Shown: piece by piece, positions 7,720 through 16,248 of the stretch | Layout: every line of letters begins with the position of its first letter | Numbering within the stretch: the first letter of the stretch is position 1 | Origin: Kitasatospora aureofaciens | Lineage (GTDB): Bacteria > Actinomycetota > Actinomycetes > Streptomycetales > Streptomycetaceae | Assembly: GCA_000720845.1 (NCBI GenBank) | Contig: JODU01000001.1 | Location: 482,108 to 546,107 of the forward strand | Direction of reading: 5' to 3' | Length of the DNA: 64,000 nt | Translations under genes and position numbers: made by a program | Notes under the pieces: model-generated | Told to the model about the DNA's origin: nothing | What the model saw: only the letters and a program-made list of their open reading frames with translations | The model's database searches: none

Positions 7720-9195
7720 TCAGCCCTTCAGCGCGGCCATCCACTCCTCGACCTCGTCCGACCGGCGCGGCAGCCCGGCGGACAGGTTCCGGTTGCCGTC
7801 GGCGGTGACGAGGATGTCGTCCTCGATGCGCACGCCGATGCCCCGGTACTCCTCGGGCACGGTCAGGTCGTCGGCCTGGAAGTACAGGCCCGGCTCGACG
7901 GTGAGCACCATGCCGGGCTCCAGCGTGCCGTCGACGTAGGACTCCACGCGCGCGGCGGCGCAGTCGTGGACGTCCAGGCCCAGCATGTGACCGGTGCCGT
8001 GCAGTGTCCATCGGCGCTGCAGGCCCAGCTCCAGCACCCGCTCGACGGGGCCCTCGACCAGGCCCCACTCGACGAGCCGCTCGGCCAGCACCCGCTGGGA
8101 CGCGTCGTGGAAGTCGCGGTACTTGGCGCCCGGCTTCACCGCCGCGATGCCGGCCTCCTGGGCGTCGTACACGGCGTCGTAGATCTTCTTCTGCAGTTCG
8201 CTGTACGTGCCGTTGATCGGCAGCGTGCGCGTCACGTCGGCGGTGTAGTACGTGTGCGTCTCCACGCCCGCGTCGAGCAGCAGCAGGTCGCCGGAGCGGA
8301 CCGGGCCGTCGTTGCGGACCCAGTGCAGGGTGCAGGCGTGCGGGCCCGCGGCGCAGATGGAGCCGTAGCCGACGTCGTTGCCCTCGACGCGCGCGCGGAG
8401 GAAGAAGGTGCCCTCGATGTAGCGCTCGCTGGTCGCCTCGGCCTTGTCGAGGACCTTCACGACGTCCTCGAAGCCGCGCACGGTGGAGTCGACGGCCTTC
8501 TGCAGTTCGCCGATCTCGAACTCGTCCTTGACCAGGCGGGCCTCGGAGAGGAAGACGCGCAGCTCCTCGTCGCGCTCGGCGGTGACCTTGTCGGTGAGGG
8601 CCGCCTCGACGCCGGCGTCGTAACCGCGCACGACGCGCACCGGACCGGTGGCCTCGCGCAGGCTCCCGGCCAGCTCGCGGACGTCGGAGGCGGGGATGCC
8701 GTACCGCTTCTCCGCCTCGGTGAGGGAGTGGCGGCGGCCGACCCACAGCTCGCCCTGGCCGTCGAGCCAGAACTCGCCGTTCTCGCGGTCGGAACGGGGC
8801 AGGAGGTAGATCGTCGCGGTGTGGCCGTCGCCCCTGGGCTCCAGGACCAGGACGCCGTCCTCGGTCTGGTTGCCGGTCAGGTACGTGTACTCGACGGAGG
8901 CGCGGAAGGGGTACTCCGTGTCGTTGGAGCGGGTCTTGAGGTTGCCCGCGGGGATCACCAGGCGTTCGCCGGGGAAGCGGGCGGACAGGGCGGCACGGCG
9001 GGCGGCGGTCTCGGCGGCCTGGGGGATCGGCTCCAGGTCGCGCAGCTCGGTGTCGGCCCAGCCGGACTTCATGTTCTCGGCCAGCTCGTCGGACACGCCC
9101 GGGTACAGGCCGTTCTTGCGCTGCTTGATCGGCTCTTCGGACTCGTCCGGGTTCTCCGGGTTCTCCGAGATCTCCGGGGTGAGCTCATCCGCCAC
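7720..9195 (-). CDS. pepP: Xaa-Pro aminopeptidase (aminopeptidase P, M24B)
   Basis: About 491 residues. The N-terminal creatinase-like domain is followed by the pita-bread domain with the two-metal ligands in LLLLDAGVETHTYYTADVTR (both Asp), GTGHMLGLDVHD (His), LTVEPGLYF (Glu) and GVRIEDDI (Glu). It removes an N-terminal residue preceding proline. Start choice: AGGAGG directly abuts an ATG at 9201, too close to use. The GTG two codons later (9195) has an ideal 6-nt spacing, so I prefer VADELTPE. The acidic, Pro/Glu-rich first 30 residues are typical of Streptomyces homologues. Confidence 0.93.
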   Translation of the reverse strand: MADELTPEISENPENPDESEEPIKQRKNGLYPGVSDELAENMKSGWADTELRDLEPIPQAAETAARRAALSARFPGERLVIPAGNLKTRSNDTEYPFRASVEYTYLTGNQTEDGVLVLEPRGDGHTATIYLLPRSDRENGEFWLDGQGELWVGRRHSLTEAEKRYGIPASDVRELAGSLREATGPVRVVRGYDAGVEAALTDKVTAERDEELRVFLSEARLVKDEFEIGELQKAVDSTVRGFEDVVKVLDKAEATSERYIEGTFFLRARVEGNDVGYGSICAAGPHACTLHWVRNDGPVRSGDLLLLDAGVETHTYYTADVTRTLPINGTYSELQKKIYDAVYDAQEAGIAAVKPGAKYRDFHDASQRVLAERLVEWGLVEGPVERVLELGLQRRWTLHGTGHMLGLDVHDCAAARVESYVDGTLEPGMVLTVEPGLYFQADDLTVPEEYRGIGVRIEDDILVTADGNRNLSAGLPRRSDEVEEWMAALKG

Positions 9196-9291
9196 GGTCA
9201 TCCTCCTAGTACGGCACTGGACCACCCCCCATCGTACGGTCGTACGGAAGGGGGCCCAGGGCCGAAGGGCCTGTTACATGGAGGCGCTACC

Positions 9292-9335
9292 GTCCGTTGT
9301 CCGGTGCAGACCCGGCGTGAATGTCCGTTATCCGG
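9292..9335. promoter_or_regulatory. Direct repeat upstream of pepP
   Basis: GTCCGTTGTCCGG (9292-9304) and GTCCGTTATCCGG (9323-9335) lie 31 bp apart, about three helical turns, upstream of pepP. They are candidate activator or repressor sites. Confidence 0.4.
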
Positions 9336-9353
9336 ATGCGCCGGCGGAAACCG

Positions 9354-10787
9354 TCATTCGAACCTGACCGCCAGCAGAACGACGTCCTCCTCGGAGTGCG
9401 CCTCCGCCTTCCCGTCGGGCAGCACGGTGCGCAGGACGTGCTCGACGACCGCGTCCGGGTCCTGCCGTGCGGCCCGGGGGACGCCGGCCGCCGCCGCGTG
9501 CAGCCGGGCGAAGGCGCGGTCGGCCGGGTCACCGGTGCGGTGCAGCAGCCCGTCGGTGTAGAGCAGAACCGTCTCTCCCGGCTCGGCCTGCAACTCCACG
9601 CTGGGCGCCTCCCAGCAGGCGAGCATGCCGAGCGGCGCGGAGACGGAGGTCTCGACGAACTCCGTGCGCCGCTGACCGATCAGCAGGGGCGGGCTGTGTC
9701 CGGCGCCGGCCAATGTGATCCGGCGCAGCGCGGGTTCGCAGTAGCCGAACAGCGCGGTGGCCGAGCGGGCCGGTTCGGTGAGCCGCAGCAGCAGCTCCAG
9801 GTCGGACAGGACGGCGACCGGGTCCTCGCCCTCCATCACGGCGTACGCCCGCAGCGAGGCACGCAGCCGTCCCATCGCGGCGACCGCGCTGGGACCCGAT
9901 CCGGTGACGGATCCGACGGCGAGGCCGAGCGCGGCGTCCGGCAGCGGCAGGGCGTCGTACCAGTCGCCGCCCCCCGGCGGACCGGTGCGGTGCCGGGCGG
10001 CCACCTGCACGCCGGGCACCCGGGGCAGGCGGGAGGGCAGCAGTTCCTCGGCCATCGTCGCCATGGCCGCGCGGGTGCGCTCGACCTCCAGGAGACGGGC
10101 CAGGTGCTGGGCGGCGTACCGGATGTACAGGCCGGCGAGGTGGCGCTGCCGTTCACCCGGTTCCGCGGGTTCGTCGTAGAACCAGACGGCGGCACCCAGG
10201 CGTCCGGTGCCCTCGGCGGACAGGGGGAGCGTGTAGCTGGCGGCGTAGCCGAGGCGGGCGGCGACCTCGCGGTGGCGGGGGTCGAGGGACTTCTCGGCCA
10301 GCAGGTCGGGTTCCGCGATGCCGTCCTCCGCGACCGGCAGTCCGTCCAGGATCCGCCCGTAGGACAGGGCACTTCGGGGCACGGTCTCGATGTGGCCGAG
10401 GTCGGCGCGGGCGAGGCCGAGGCCGACGGTGGTGCCGGGGCCGAGTCCGTCGGCCGGTTCCAGCGCGACGAGCCCGCGCCGCGCGCCGACCAGGGCGGCT
10501 CCGGCGTGCAGCACTTCCTGGAGGCCGTCGGCGAGGGTGTCCGTACGGACCAGGCGTTCGGTCAGTTCGTGCAGGGTCGTGAGGTCCGAGACCCAGCCGG
10601 CCAGCCGGTCCTGGAGCAGGGCCCCGGGGGCACACGCGGTGCCCGAGGCGTCCGGGGCGGCCGCGGCGTCCGTAGCGGGAGGACCGGCCGCCTGGGTGGT
10701 GCCTGTAGCGGCGGACGCGACAGTGTGTGCGGGGGACGGGACCGTTGAATCGATTCCGGCCACTTTCGCAGGGTGCGGGGCGTTCAT
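9354..10787 (-). CDS. GAF-PP2C (SpoIIE-type) phosphatase-like protein, probably degenerate
   Basis: 477 residues: a disordered Ala/Pro-rich N-terminus, a GAF domain (about 60-235, e.g. GARRGLVALEPADG), a short helix, then a PP2C/SpoIIE domain (about 245-477). GGGDWYDALPL and LLYTDGLLHRTG are conserved. The usual GDVxGHG metal motif reads GSVTGSG, so the first Asp is replaced by Ser-293 and the His is missing. The final EEDVVLLAVRF retains Asp. Family members dephosphorylate anti-sigma-factor antagonists. Loss of this metal ligand suggests weak or no catalysis. Confidence 0.85.
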   Translation of the reverse strand: MNAPHPAKVAGIDSTVPSPAHTVASAATGTTQAAGPPATDAAAAPDASGTACAPGALLQDRLAGWVSDLTTLHELTERLVRTDTLADGLQEVLHAGAALVGARRGLVALEPADGLGPGTTVGLGLARADLGHIETVPRSALSYGRILDGLPVAEDGIAEPDLLAEKSLDPRHREVAARLGYAASYTLPLSAEGTGRLGAAVWFYDEPAEPGERQRHLAGLYIRYAAQHLARLLEVERTRAAMATMAEELLPSRLPRVPGVQVAARHRTGPPGGGDWYDALPLPDAALGLAVGSVTGSGPSAVAAMGRLRASLRAYAVMEGEDPVAVLSDLELLLRLTEPARSATALFGYCEPALRRITLAGAGHSPPLLIGQRRTEFVETSVSAPLGMLACWEAPSVELQAEPGETVLLYTDGLLHRTGDPADRAFARLHAAAAGVPRAARQDPDAVVEHVLRTVLPDGKAEAHSEEDVVLLAVRFE

Positions 10788-11436
10788 GGCGTCCGGCCTT
10801 CCGACCGGCGCTTACTGCTCAAAAGCATCGCAAACCCCCATGTCATTCTGCGCCGCTAGCAGTGTCTCCACATGTACACGCACTCGTAAGGGGATGTCCA
10901 GCATTGTCCTGCTGGGATTCCTGGTGTCCGTGGGGTGTGAGCGGCCTTCTGCCCGCCCCCTTGCGGAAAAAGGAATTTGGCTTGAAACTGCCCCATAGGA
11001 CGCCTTGTTGCGGTCGACTGGGGGTGCTTCACGGAGCGTCACAGCGGTCGTGATGGGTACGTACTCGGAGAAGGCCAGGGGTGGTTGGGGGCCACCTGGA
11101 ACCTGGCGACGGACCCGGGCGTCCTATCCACCGACGACCGTGCCCCATCCTCCCGTGGCGGAGGCGGAGAGAAATACGCGCGACGGCAAAACGCCAGACT
11201 TCGCCACCCCCGCGCCACGCCAAGCTTTTGATAGACGCAGTGGCCGGAACCGTCACGGACGCAGTCAGTGCTCGACCCACAGGGGTTTCCCTTGCCCTTG
11301 GCGGAGACGTGCCCCGTGGGGACGTTTTCTCGGCAGGGGTGTGATGCGCCACCAGCAACGCACAGCGAAGAGATCGACACATGGTGTGAAGTGACCACGG
11401 TGTTGCCAGGCGTGCAACGGAAAGGAACGAGCGCTC
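10788..11436. other. 649-bp gap without convincing gene
   Basis: Reading frames here have poor codon bias and no good ribosome-binding site. It must contain the promoters of the divergent flanking genes. A small hairpin (CCAGCA-TTGTCC-TGCTGG, 10898-10915) and an A-rich patch near 10967-10977 are visible. No riboswitch or known RNA was recognised. An unrecognised leader RNA is possible. Confidence 0.5.
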
Positions 11437-12102
11437 ATGCGCGAGATCCTCGGAAGGCGACGCAGGCTCCTGTCCCAGCACGACGACGGGCAGCCTGAGC
11501 TGATCGGCGCGGCCCTGACCTACGCGACACAATGGCAGTGGCCCGTACTCCCGGGCGCGGCGGCGGATCCGCGGGCGCGGTCACGCTGCGCCTGCCCCGA
11601 CCCCGAGTGCACGGTGCCGGGCGCGCATCCCTTCGACCCCGGCCTCCTCGCGGCGACCACCGACGCGCGCATGGTGCGCTGGTGGTGGACCAACCGGCCG
11701 GCCGCGCCGATCGTCATGGCCACCGGTGGCAGCGCCCCGTGCGCCGTCTCGCTGCCCGCCCTGCCGGCCGCCCACGCACTCACCGCGCTCGACCGCGCCG
11801 GGTTGCGGCTCGGCCCGGTCGTCGCCTCGCCCACCCGCTGGGCGCTGCTGGTCAGGCCGTACTCCATGGAGCAGCTGGGCGAGCTGCTCTACGCCAAGGA
11901 CTTCGTCCCCGGCTCCCTGCGCTTCCACGGCGAGGGCGGCTATCTCGCGCTGCCCCCGTCCGAGACCGGCGCCGGCGCCGTCCGCTGGGAGCGGGCACCG
12001 CTGCCCGGCTCCGCCTCGCCCTGGGTGCCCGACGTGGAGGCCGTGGTGGACGCGGTGGTCGACGCCCTCACTCGTACGGGCGTGAGCGCCCCGGAGTTGT
12101 AG
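11437..12102 (+). CDS. Bifunctional primase/polymerase N-terminal-like protein
   Basis: 221 residues, ATG with AAAGGAAC upstream. The order of elements (ALTYATQWQWPVLPG, CACPDPECTVPGAHPFDPGLL, ATTDARMVRWWWTNRPAAPIVMA, FHGEGGYLALPPS) matches the Prim-Pol-like domain common in Streptomyces chromosomes. The Cys-rich CACPDPEC could bind metal. The catalytic Asp pair of true Prim-Pol (D.D) is not evident, because the PIVMATGGSAPCAVSL segment lacks it. It is therefore probably non-catalytic. Role unknown. Confidence 0.75.
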   Translation: MREILGRRRRLLSQHDDGQPELIGAALTYATQWQWPVLPGAAADPRARSRCACPDPECTVPGAHPFDPGLLAATTDARMVRWWWTNRPAAPIVMATGGSAPCAVSLPALPAAHALTALDRAGLRLGPVVASPTRWALLVRPYSMEQLGELLYAKDFVPGSLRFHGEGGYLALPPSETGAGAVRWERAPLPGSASPWVPDVEAVVDAVVDALTRTGVSAPEL

Positions 12103-12157
12103 GGGGTGTCGGCGCGCGCGGGAGTCCGTGCCCGCCCTCGGTCGCTATCGTCCGACC

Positions 12158-12931
12158 ATGCCGCTTCATGCAGGGGAGCACCGCGCCGTCGGGCCGTGCC
12201 GCGCCGGGTCACGCCGCTGCGGGCCGGACCTCCGGCGGATCCGTCTGTACGGGCTCGCGGGTGTCGTGGTGTGCGCGGTCGTACTGCCGTTCGCGGTGGC
12301 GTCCGCGGGGCCCTCGGGCGACGCGGACGCCGAGGTGTCGACGGCAGTGCCGCTCCTCGCGCGGGGCGGTGACGGCAAGGCGTCCGCGTCGCCCGAGGCG
12401 GAGCTGGGGGACCGCTCGGGGCCGCCGGGGGCCGGATTCGCGCCCAAGTTCGAGTCCGGGTCCGGGTTCGAGTCCGGGTCCGGGGGAGCCGACCACTTCA
12501 CGGGAGCGGTCGCGCCGGCTCGTTCGCCGCTGCCACCCGGCCCCGCACTGGCCGCGCGCTGCGGCCCCGAACTCACCTCGCCCGCGGGCGTCGAGGCGCA
12601 GACCTGTGTCCTGGCCCGGGGGACGGAGACCTGGGCCCGGACCTACTACCGCAACGCCACCGGCGGCCCGCTCGAGTCCGTACTGAGCCTCATGGGACCC
12701 GAAGGGCGCAGCGTGCGGGCGAGCTGTGCGGTGGGCGTCGAGGACGCGCCGGGCACCTGCGAGACGCCGCCGGAAGACACCGAGGGCGCCGGCGGAGGCG
12801 GGCTGGCGGGGTACACGGCGGTCGCGGAGTTCGCGCGCCGGGCCGGGTACGGGCCACTGCTGCTGCGCGCCGGGAGCAGCGCGGAGGACGAGGGCGGGGA
12901 CAGCAACTCCCATGCGGGGACGGGGAGTTGA
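12158..12931 (+). CDS. Single-TM membrane-anchored protein, unknown function
   Basis: 257 residues. A basic cytoplasmic start is followed by one TM (LYGLAGVVVCAVVLPFAVAS, about 30-50), a long Gly/Ser/Glu-rich extracellular stretch with a short FESGSGFESGSG repeat, and a compact Cys-containing domain (RCGPELTSPAGVEAQTCVLARG ... CAVGVEDAPGTCETPP) with four Cys, likely two disulfides. No family recognised. The ATG lies 55 bp after the Prim-Pol-like gene. Confidence 0.7.
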   Translation: MPLHAGEHRAVGPCRAGSRRCGPDLRRIRLYGLAGVVVCAVVLPFAVASAGPSGDADAEVSTAVPLLARGGDGKASASPEAELGDRSGPPGAGFAPKFESGSGFESGSGGADHFTGAVAPARSPLPPGPALAARCGPELTSPAGVEAQTCVLARGTETWARTYYRNATGGPLESVLSLMGPEGRSVRASCAVGVEDAPGTCETPPEDTEGAGGGGLAGYTAVAEFARRAGYGPLLLRAGSSAEDEGGDSNSHAGTGS

Positions 12932-12972
12932 CCGACGACTGCGGTGAGTGCCCGACCGGCCGCATGCAAAGA

Positions 12973-13156
12973 CCCGGTTGCTGGCGACGGGGGATGCACC
13001 AGCAACCGGGCTACTCGAACGGTAACAAGAGATCGGCGGTTAGCAAATTCGATCTCTTGTTTTCCGGTCACCGACTGGCTTGTCCCTACCGGGAGTTGTG
13101 ACCGGAGTCACCCGTCCACGAGCCGTCGCTCCGGCTGACCGGTCGGTCAGCCGGAG
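12973..13156. terminator. Three successive perfect 12-bp hairpins between convergent genes
   Basis: Stem 1: 12973-12984 with 12999-13010 (14-nt loop). Stem 2: 13024-13035 with 13050-13061 (14-nt loop, unusually AT-rich, right arm followed by TTTCC). Stem 3: 13129-13140 with 13145-13156 (4-nt loop). All arms are perfect. Stem 1 or 2 suits the plus-strand gene and stem 3 the minus-strand SEC-C gene. Confidence 0.75.
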
Positions 13157-13176
13157 GCGGCCCGCACGCCTGTGCG

Positions 13177-14142
13177 TCAGCTGAGGGTGACCTGCCGGTT
13201 GGTCAGACCGCCGCGCGCCCGGCGCTCGTCGTGCGTGAGCGGAGCGTCCGTGGCCAGGGCCTCGGCGAGCCGCTCGGCGAACTCCGCGGCCGGCTTCTCG
13301 ATGTCCGGAGCGGTGACCTCGCTCGGCAGGTCCCACACCGGCACGGTGAGCCCGTGGGCACGGAAGGAGCCGACGAGGCGGGTGCCCTCGCCGAGGGACG
13401 AGCGGCCGGCGGCGTGCAGCCGGGCAAGAGCGTCCAGAAGCCGCTCCTCGTCGTGCGGCATGACCCAGCGCAGGTGGTTCTTGTCCGGCGTCTCGCACCA
13501 GTAGGCGGCGTCCACGCCCTGGAGCCGGACGGTCGGGATGGCCGCGGCGTTGGCCCGCTCCAGGGAGGCGGCGACGTCCGGCGTGGCGTTCTCCGGGTCC
13601 GGCACCCAGAACTCGAAGCCCGAGTGCACCTCCGGCTCGAACGCGCCCTCGGGGGCGAGCAGGTCCTGCAGCCGCGGACCGTCGGCCGGCGCGCGGCGCC
13701 CCTGCACGGGGGTGCCCGGGTCGGCGGTCAGCGCCCGCGCGAGGGTGTCGGCGAGGTCGCGGCTGATGTCGCCCGACGCCGTGTCGTTCTGCAGGCCGAG
13801 CAGGACCGAGCCGTCGTCGCGGCGCAGGGCCGGCCAGGCCATCGGCAGCACCGTGGCCAGCGTGACGGAGGGGACGCCCTCGGGCAGGCCGTCCCGCAGG
13901 GTCAGCTCGACCGTGGCCGCCGGCACCAGCTCCCGCAGCGCCACCCAGTCGCACTCGCCGGGCAGCCCTTCGAACGGGCGCTGCACGAGCGCGGTCGTGG
14001 CCTGCGCGGCGGTCCGGCCGTGGCAGGCCTTGTACCGGCGGCCGCTGCCGCAGGGGCAGGGCTCGCGAGCGCCGACGACCGGGATCTCGGCATCGTCGAG
14101 CTGGGGCCGCTTGGCCTTCGTCTGGGGTCGCTTCTTGGCCAT
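13177..14142 (-). CDS. SEC-C zinc-motif protein (DUF5926 type)
   Basis: 321 residues. The N-terminus is very basic (MAKKRPQTKAKRPQ) and is followed by the SEC-C motif CPCGSGRRYKACHG (about 29-42), the zinc-binding tail motif also found on SecA. The remaining 270 residues match the actinobacterial DUF5926 layout, with several Trp and a WCETPDKNHLRWVMPHDEERLLDAL stretch. The function is not established. The basic N-terminus and zinc motif hint at ribosome or nucleic-acid contact, which is inference only. Confidence 0.85.
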   Translation of the reverse strand: MAKKRPQTKAKRPQLDDAEIPVVGAREPCPCGSGRRYKACHGRTAAQATTALVQRPFEGLPGECDWVALRELVPAATVELTLRDGLPEGVPSVTLATVLPMAWPALRRDDGSVLLGLQNDTASGDISRDLADTLARALTADPGTPVQGRRAPADGPRLQDLLAPEGAFEPEVHSGFEFWVPDPENATPDVAASLERANAAAIPTVRLQGVDAAYWCETPDKNHLRWVMPHDEERLLDALARLHAAGRSSLGEGTRLVGSFRAHGLTVPVWDLPSEVTAPDIEKPAAEFAERLAEALATDAPLTHDERRARGGLTNRQVTLS

Positions 14143-14301
14143 CGTGGGTGTCTCCCGGTTACGGCTCTACTCGTACGGGCGCGAGCCTAGCCGTTCCCAC
14201 TCCGGCCGTCGGGACCCTGTGGACGACGGGCCGCCTGTGGAGAACTCGCCGCCGCGCCCGGCCCCGTACGTCCGTCACCGGGTCGGAGGGGGCCCGTCAC
14301 C

Positions 14302-14369
14302 GGACCGGAGGGAGTCCGCCACCGGGTCGGCGCCAGCCCGCCACTGGACCGGAGGGAGTCCGCCACCGG
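14302..14369. repeat. 24-bp direct repeat pair
   Basis: A 24-bp sequence (GGACCGGAGGGAGTCC plus GCCACCGG) occurs at 14302-14325 and 14346-14369, 44 bp apart, in a gene-free stretch upstream of the SEC-C gene and downstream of the ATPase gene. The surrounding bases are degenerate copies of the same unit. Confidence 0.8.
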
Positions 14370-14392
14370 ACCCGAGCGGGTCGTCGTGCGGG

Positions 14393-14944
14393 TCAGCCCA
14401 GGTCCTCGAAGGCGTCCGCGAAGTCCAGGCCGGGGATCTCCGACACCGCCGGGGCCGAGATCCGGGTGGCGAAGTCGTCGCGCCGGTGCCCGGCGTCCGG
14501 GTCGTGCACGTCGTCGTGGACGACGACCCAGACCGTGACCTCTCCGCGGGCGTCGTCCCGTACGCCCCAGTCGTCGGCGAGGGCCGTGATGATGTTCAGC
14601 CCGCGGCCGCCGTGCGCGGTGACCGAGGGGGTCGCCGGAGCCGGGCGGGTCGGGCCGCCGCCGTCCGTGACCTCCACCAGCAGCCGGCCGTCCGCGTCCA
14701 CCTGCCACGCGGCCCGGACGTCGCCGTCCCCGGCCAGGGCGTCGCCCAGTGGGCGGCCGTGCTTGCACGCATTGCTCAGCAGTTCGGAAAGAACCAGTAC
14801 AGCGTCGTCGATGACCGATTCCGCCACCCCGCCCCTGCGCAACTGATCACGCATGCGGTGTCTCGCTTCCCCCACGCCCGCAGGGCCATGGGGCACGGCC
14901 ATGCTCGACGACGTGGGCACCTCCTGTGCCACCACCAACGCCAC
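14393..14944 (-). CDS. GHKL ATP-binding anti-sigma-like regulatory protein
   Basis: 183 residues from a GTG preceded by AAGGAGG at 8 nt, which decides the start over longer frames. The N box (SELLSNACKHGRPL), G1 box (VEVTDGGGPTRP) and G2 box (GGRGLNIITALADDW) define the HATPase_c_2 anti-sigma kinase family. The C-terminus DLGLDFADAFED-like is acidic. Second such protein in the window. No antagonist or sigma gene is adjacent. Confidence 0.87.
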   Translation of the reverse strand: MALVVAQEVPTSSSMAVPHGPAGVGEARHRMRDQLRRGGVAESVIDDAVLVLSELLSNACKHGRPLGDALAGDGDVRAAWQVDADGRLLVEVTDGGGPTRPAPATPSVTAHGGRGLNIITALADDWGVRDDARGEVTVWVVVHDDVHDPDAGHRRDDFATRISAPAVSEIPGLDFADAFEDLG

Positions 14945-15158
14945 CCCCGAGACCTCCTTCGCCCCACGCCACGGTGTGGATGCCCCATCGCCCTGAGCCG
15001 GAAACCGGCCGGTCCCCGCACGGTGACGCATTCGACACGGTCGAACACGCACCGAACGCGCCGGAGCACTCCCCGTAATGGCCTGGCTGGATTTGGTCGG
15101 TGCGGCCGAGACCGGAGAATGGGGCAGCCGGGCCGCCGGGTCAAGATCTACGGACGAA

Positions 15159-15986
15159 TCAGCGGCCCAGGTGATCCAGGACCGCCCGTGGCCGATTGGT
15201 GATGATGGCGTCGACGCCCAGGTCGGAGCAGAGATCCACGTCGGCGGTCTCGTTCACCGTCCACACGTGCACCTGGTGGCCGGCCCGCTTCAGACGCTCG
15301 ATGTACGCGGGGTGATTGCGCACGATCCGGATTGAGGGGGCCGCGATCCGGACACCCGCGGGCAGTCGCCCGTCGCGCAGCCGGGGCGAGACGAACTGCA
15401 TCAGATAGACCGTCGGCAGCGTCGGCGAGGCCGCCCGCACCCGGTGCAGCGACCGGGCCGAGAAGCTCATCACCCGCACCGGGGACTCCTCGGCCGCCGC
15501 CGGGGCGTCGAGTCCGAACCGCTTCAGGAGCAGCAGCAGCCGCTCCTCCACCTGCCCCGCCCAGCGCGTGGGGTGCTTGGTCTCGATGGCCAGCTCCACG
15601 CGCCGTCCCGCGTCGGCGACCAGTTGCAGCAGTCGCTCCAGGGTCAGGACGGAGGTCTCCTCCCGGTCCTCGGGCCGGTGTTCCCAGTCGGGCTGCTCGT
15701 CGCGCGTGCGCCAGAACTCCCGGGTGCGGCGGACCCCGAAGTCCAGCGCGGCCAGGTCGGCCAGCTCCAGCGCGGACACCGCGCCGCGGCCGTTCGACGT
15801 ACGGTTGACGCGCCAGTCGTGGACGCAGACCAGGTGGCCGTCGGCGGTCAGGCGCACGTCGCACTCCAGGGCGTCCGCCCCGTCCTCGATCGCCTTCCGG
15901 TACGCGGCCAGGGTGTGCTCGGGGGCGTCCTCGGAGGCGCCGCGGTGGGCGACGACCTGAATCCGGTGCTGTCGTGCGTGGGTCAC
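15159..15986 (-). CDS. Glycerophosphodiester phosphodiesterase
   Basis: 275 residues from GTG 15986 (VTHARQHRIQVVAHRGASEDAPEHT). GDPD-family hallmarks are HRGASEDAPEHTLAAY, ALECDVRLTADGHLVCVHD (metal and catalytic Glu/Asp/His) and VHVWTVNETADVDLCSDLGVDAIITNRP. It hydrolyses glycerophosphodiesters to glycerol-3-phosphate. No signal peptide, so cytoplasmic. Divergent from the htrA-like gene. Confidence 0.92.
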   Translation of the reverse strand: MTHARQHRIQVVAHRGASEDAPEHTLAAYRKAIEDGADALECDVRLTADGHLVCVHDWRVNRTSNGRGAVSALELADLAALDFGVRRTREFWRTRDEQPDWEHRPEDREETSVLTLERLLQLVADAGRRVELAIETKHPTRWAGQVEERLLLLLKRFGLDAPAAAEESPVRVMSFSARSLHRVRAASPTLPTVYLMQFVSPRLRDGRLPAGVRIAAPSIRIVRNHPAYIERLKRAGHQVHVWTVNETADVDLCSDLGVDAIITNRPRAVLDHLGR

Positions 15987-16248
15987 CGCGTCATGGTGCC
16001 ACCGCGGGCGGGTAGACGTGCCATCGGCGGAAACGACAACGTGTCCGTTTAGTCTTGGATGACCTATATAAAGGATGGTCGGGGACCCACAGCAACCGCT
16101 TATGGTGCTCTGACGGCCCGTGGGAAAAGCTGATGGCATACAGAATCACCAGCACATCCGCATCGCGCCGGACCGTGGAGCAGCGCGTGAGCGTGGCTGA
16201 GCGCGACCAGGATGAGCGACAAACAGCCGTGGAACTAGGAGAGAAGCT

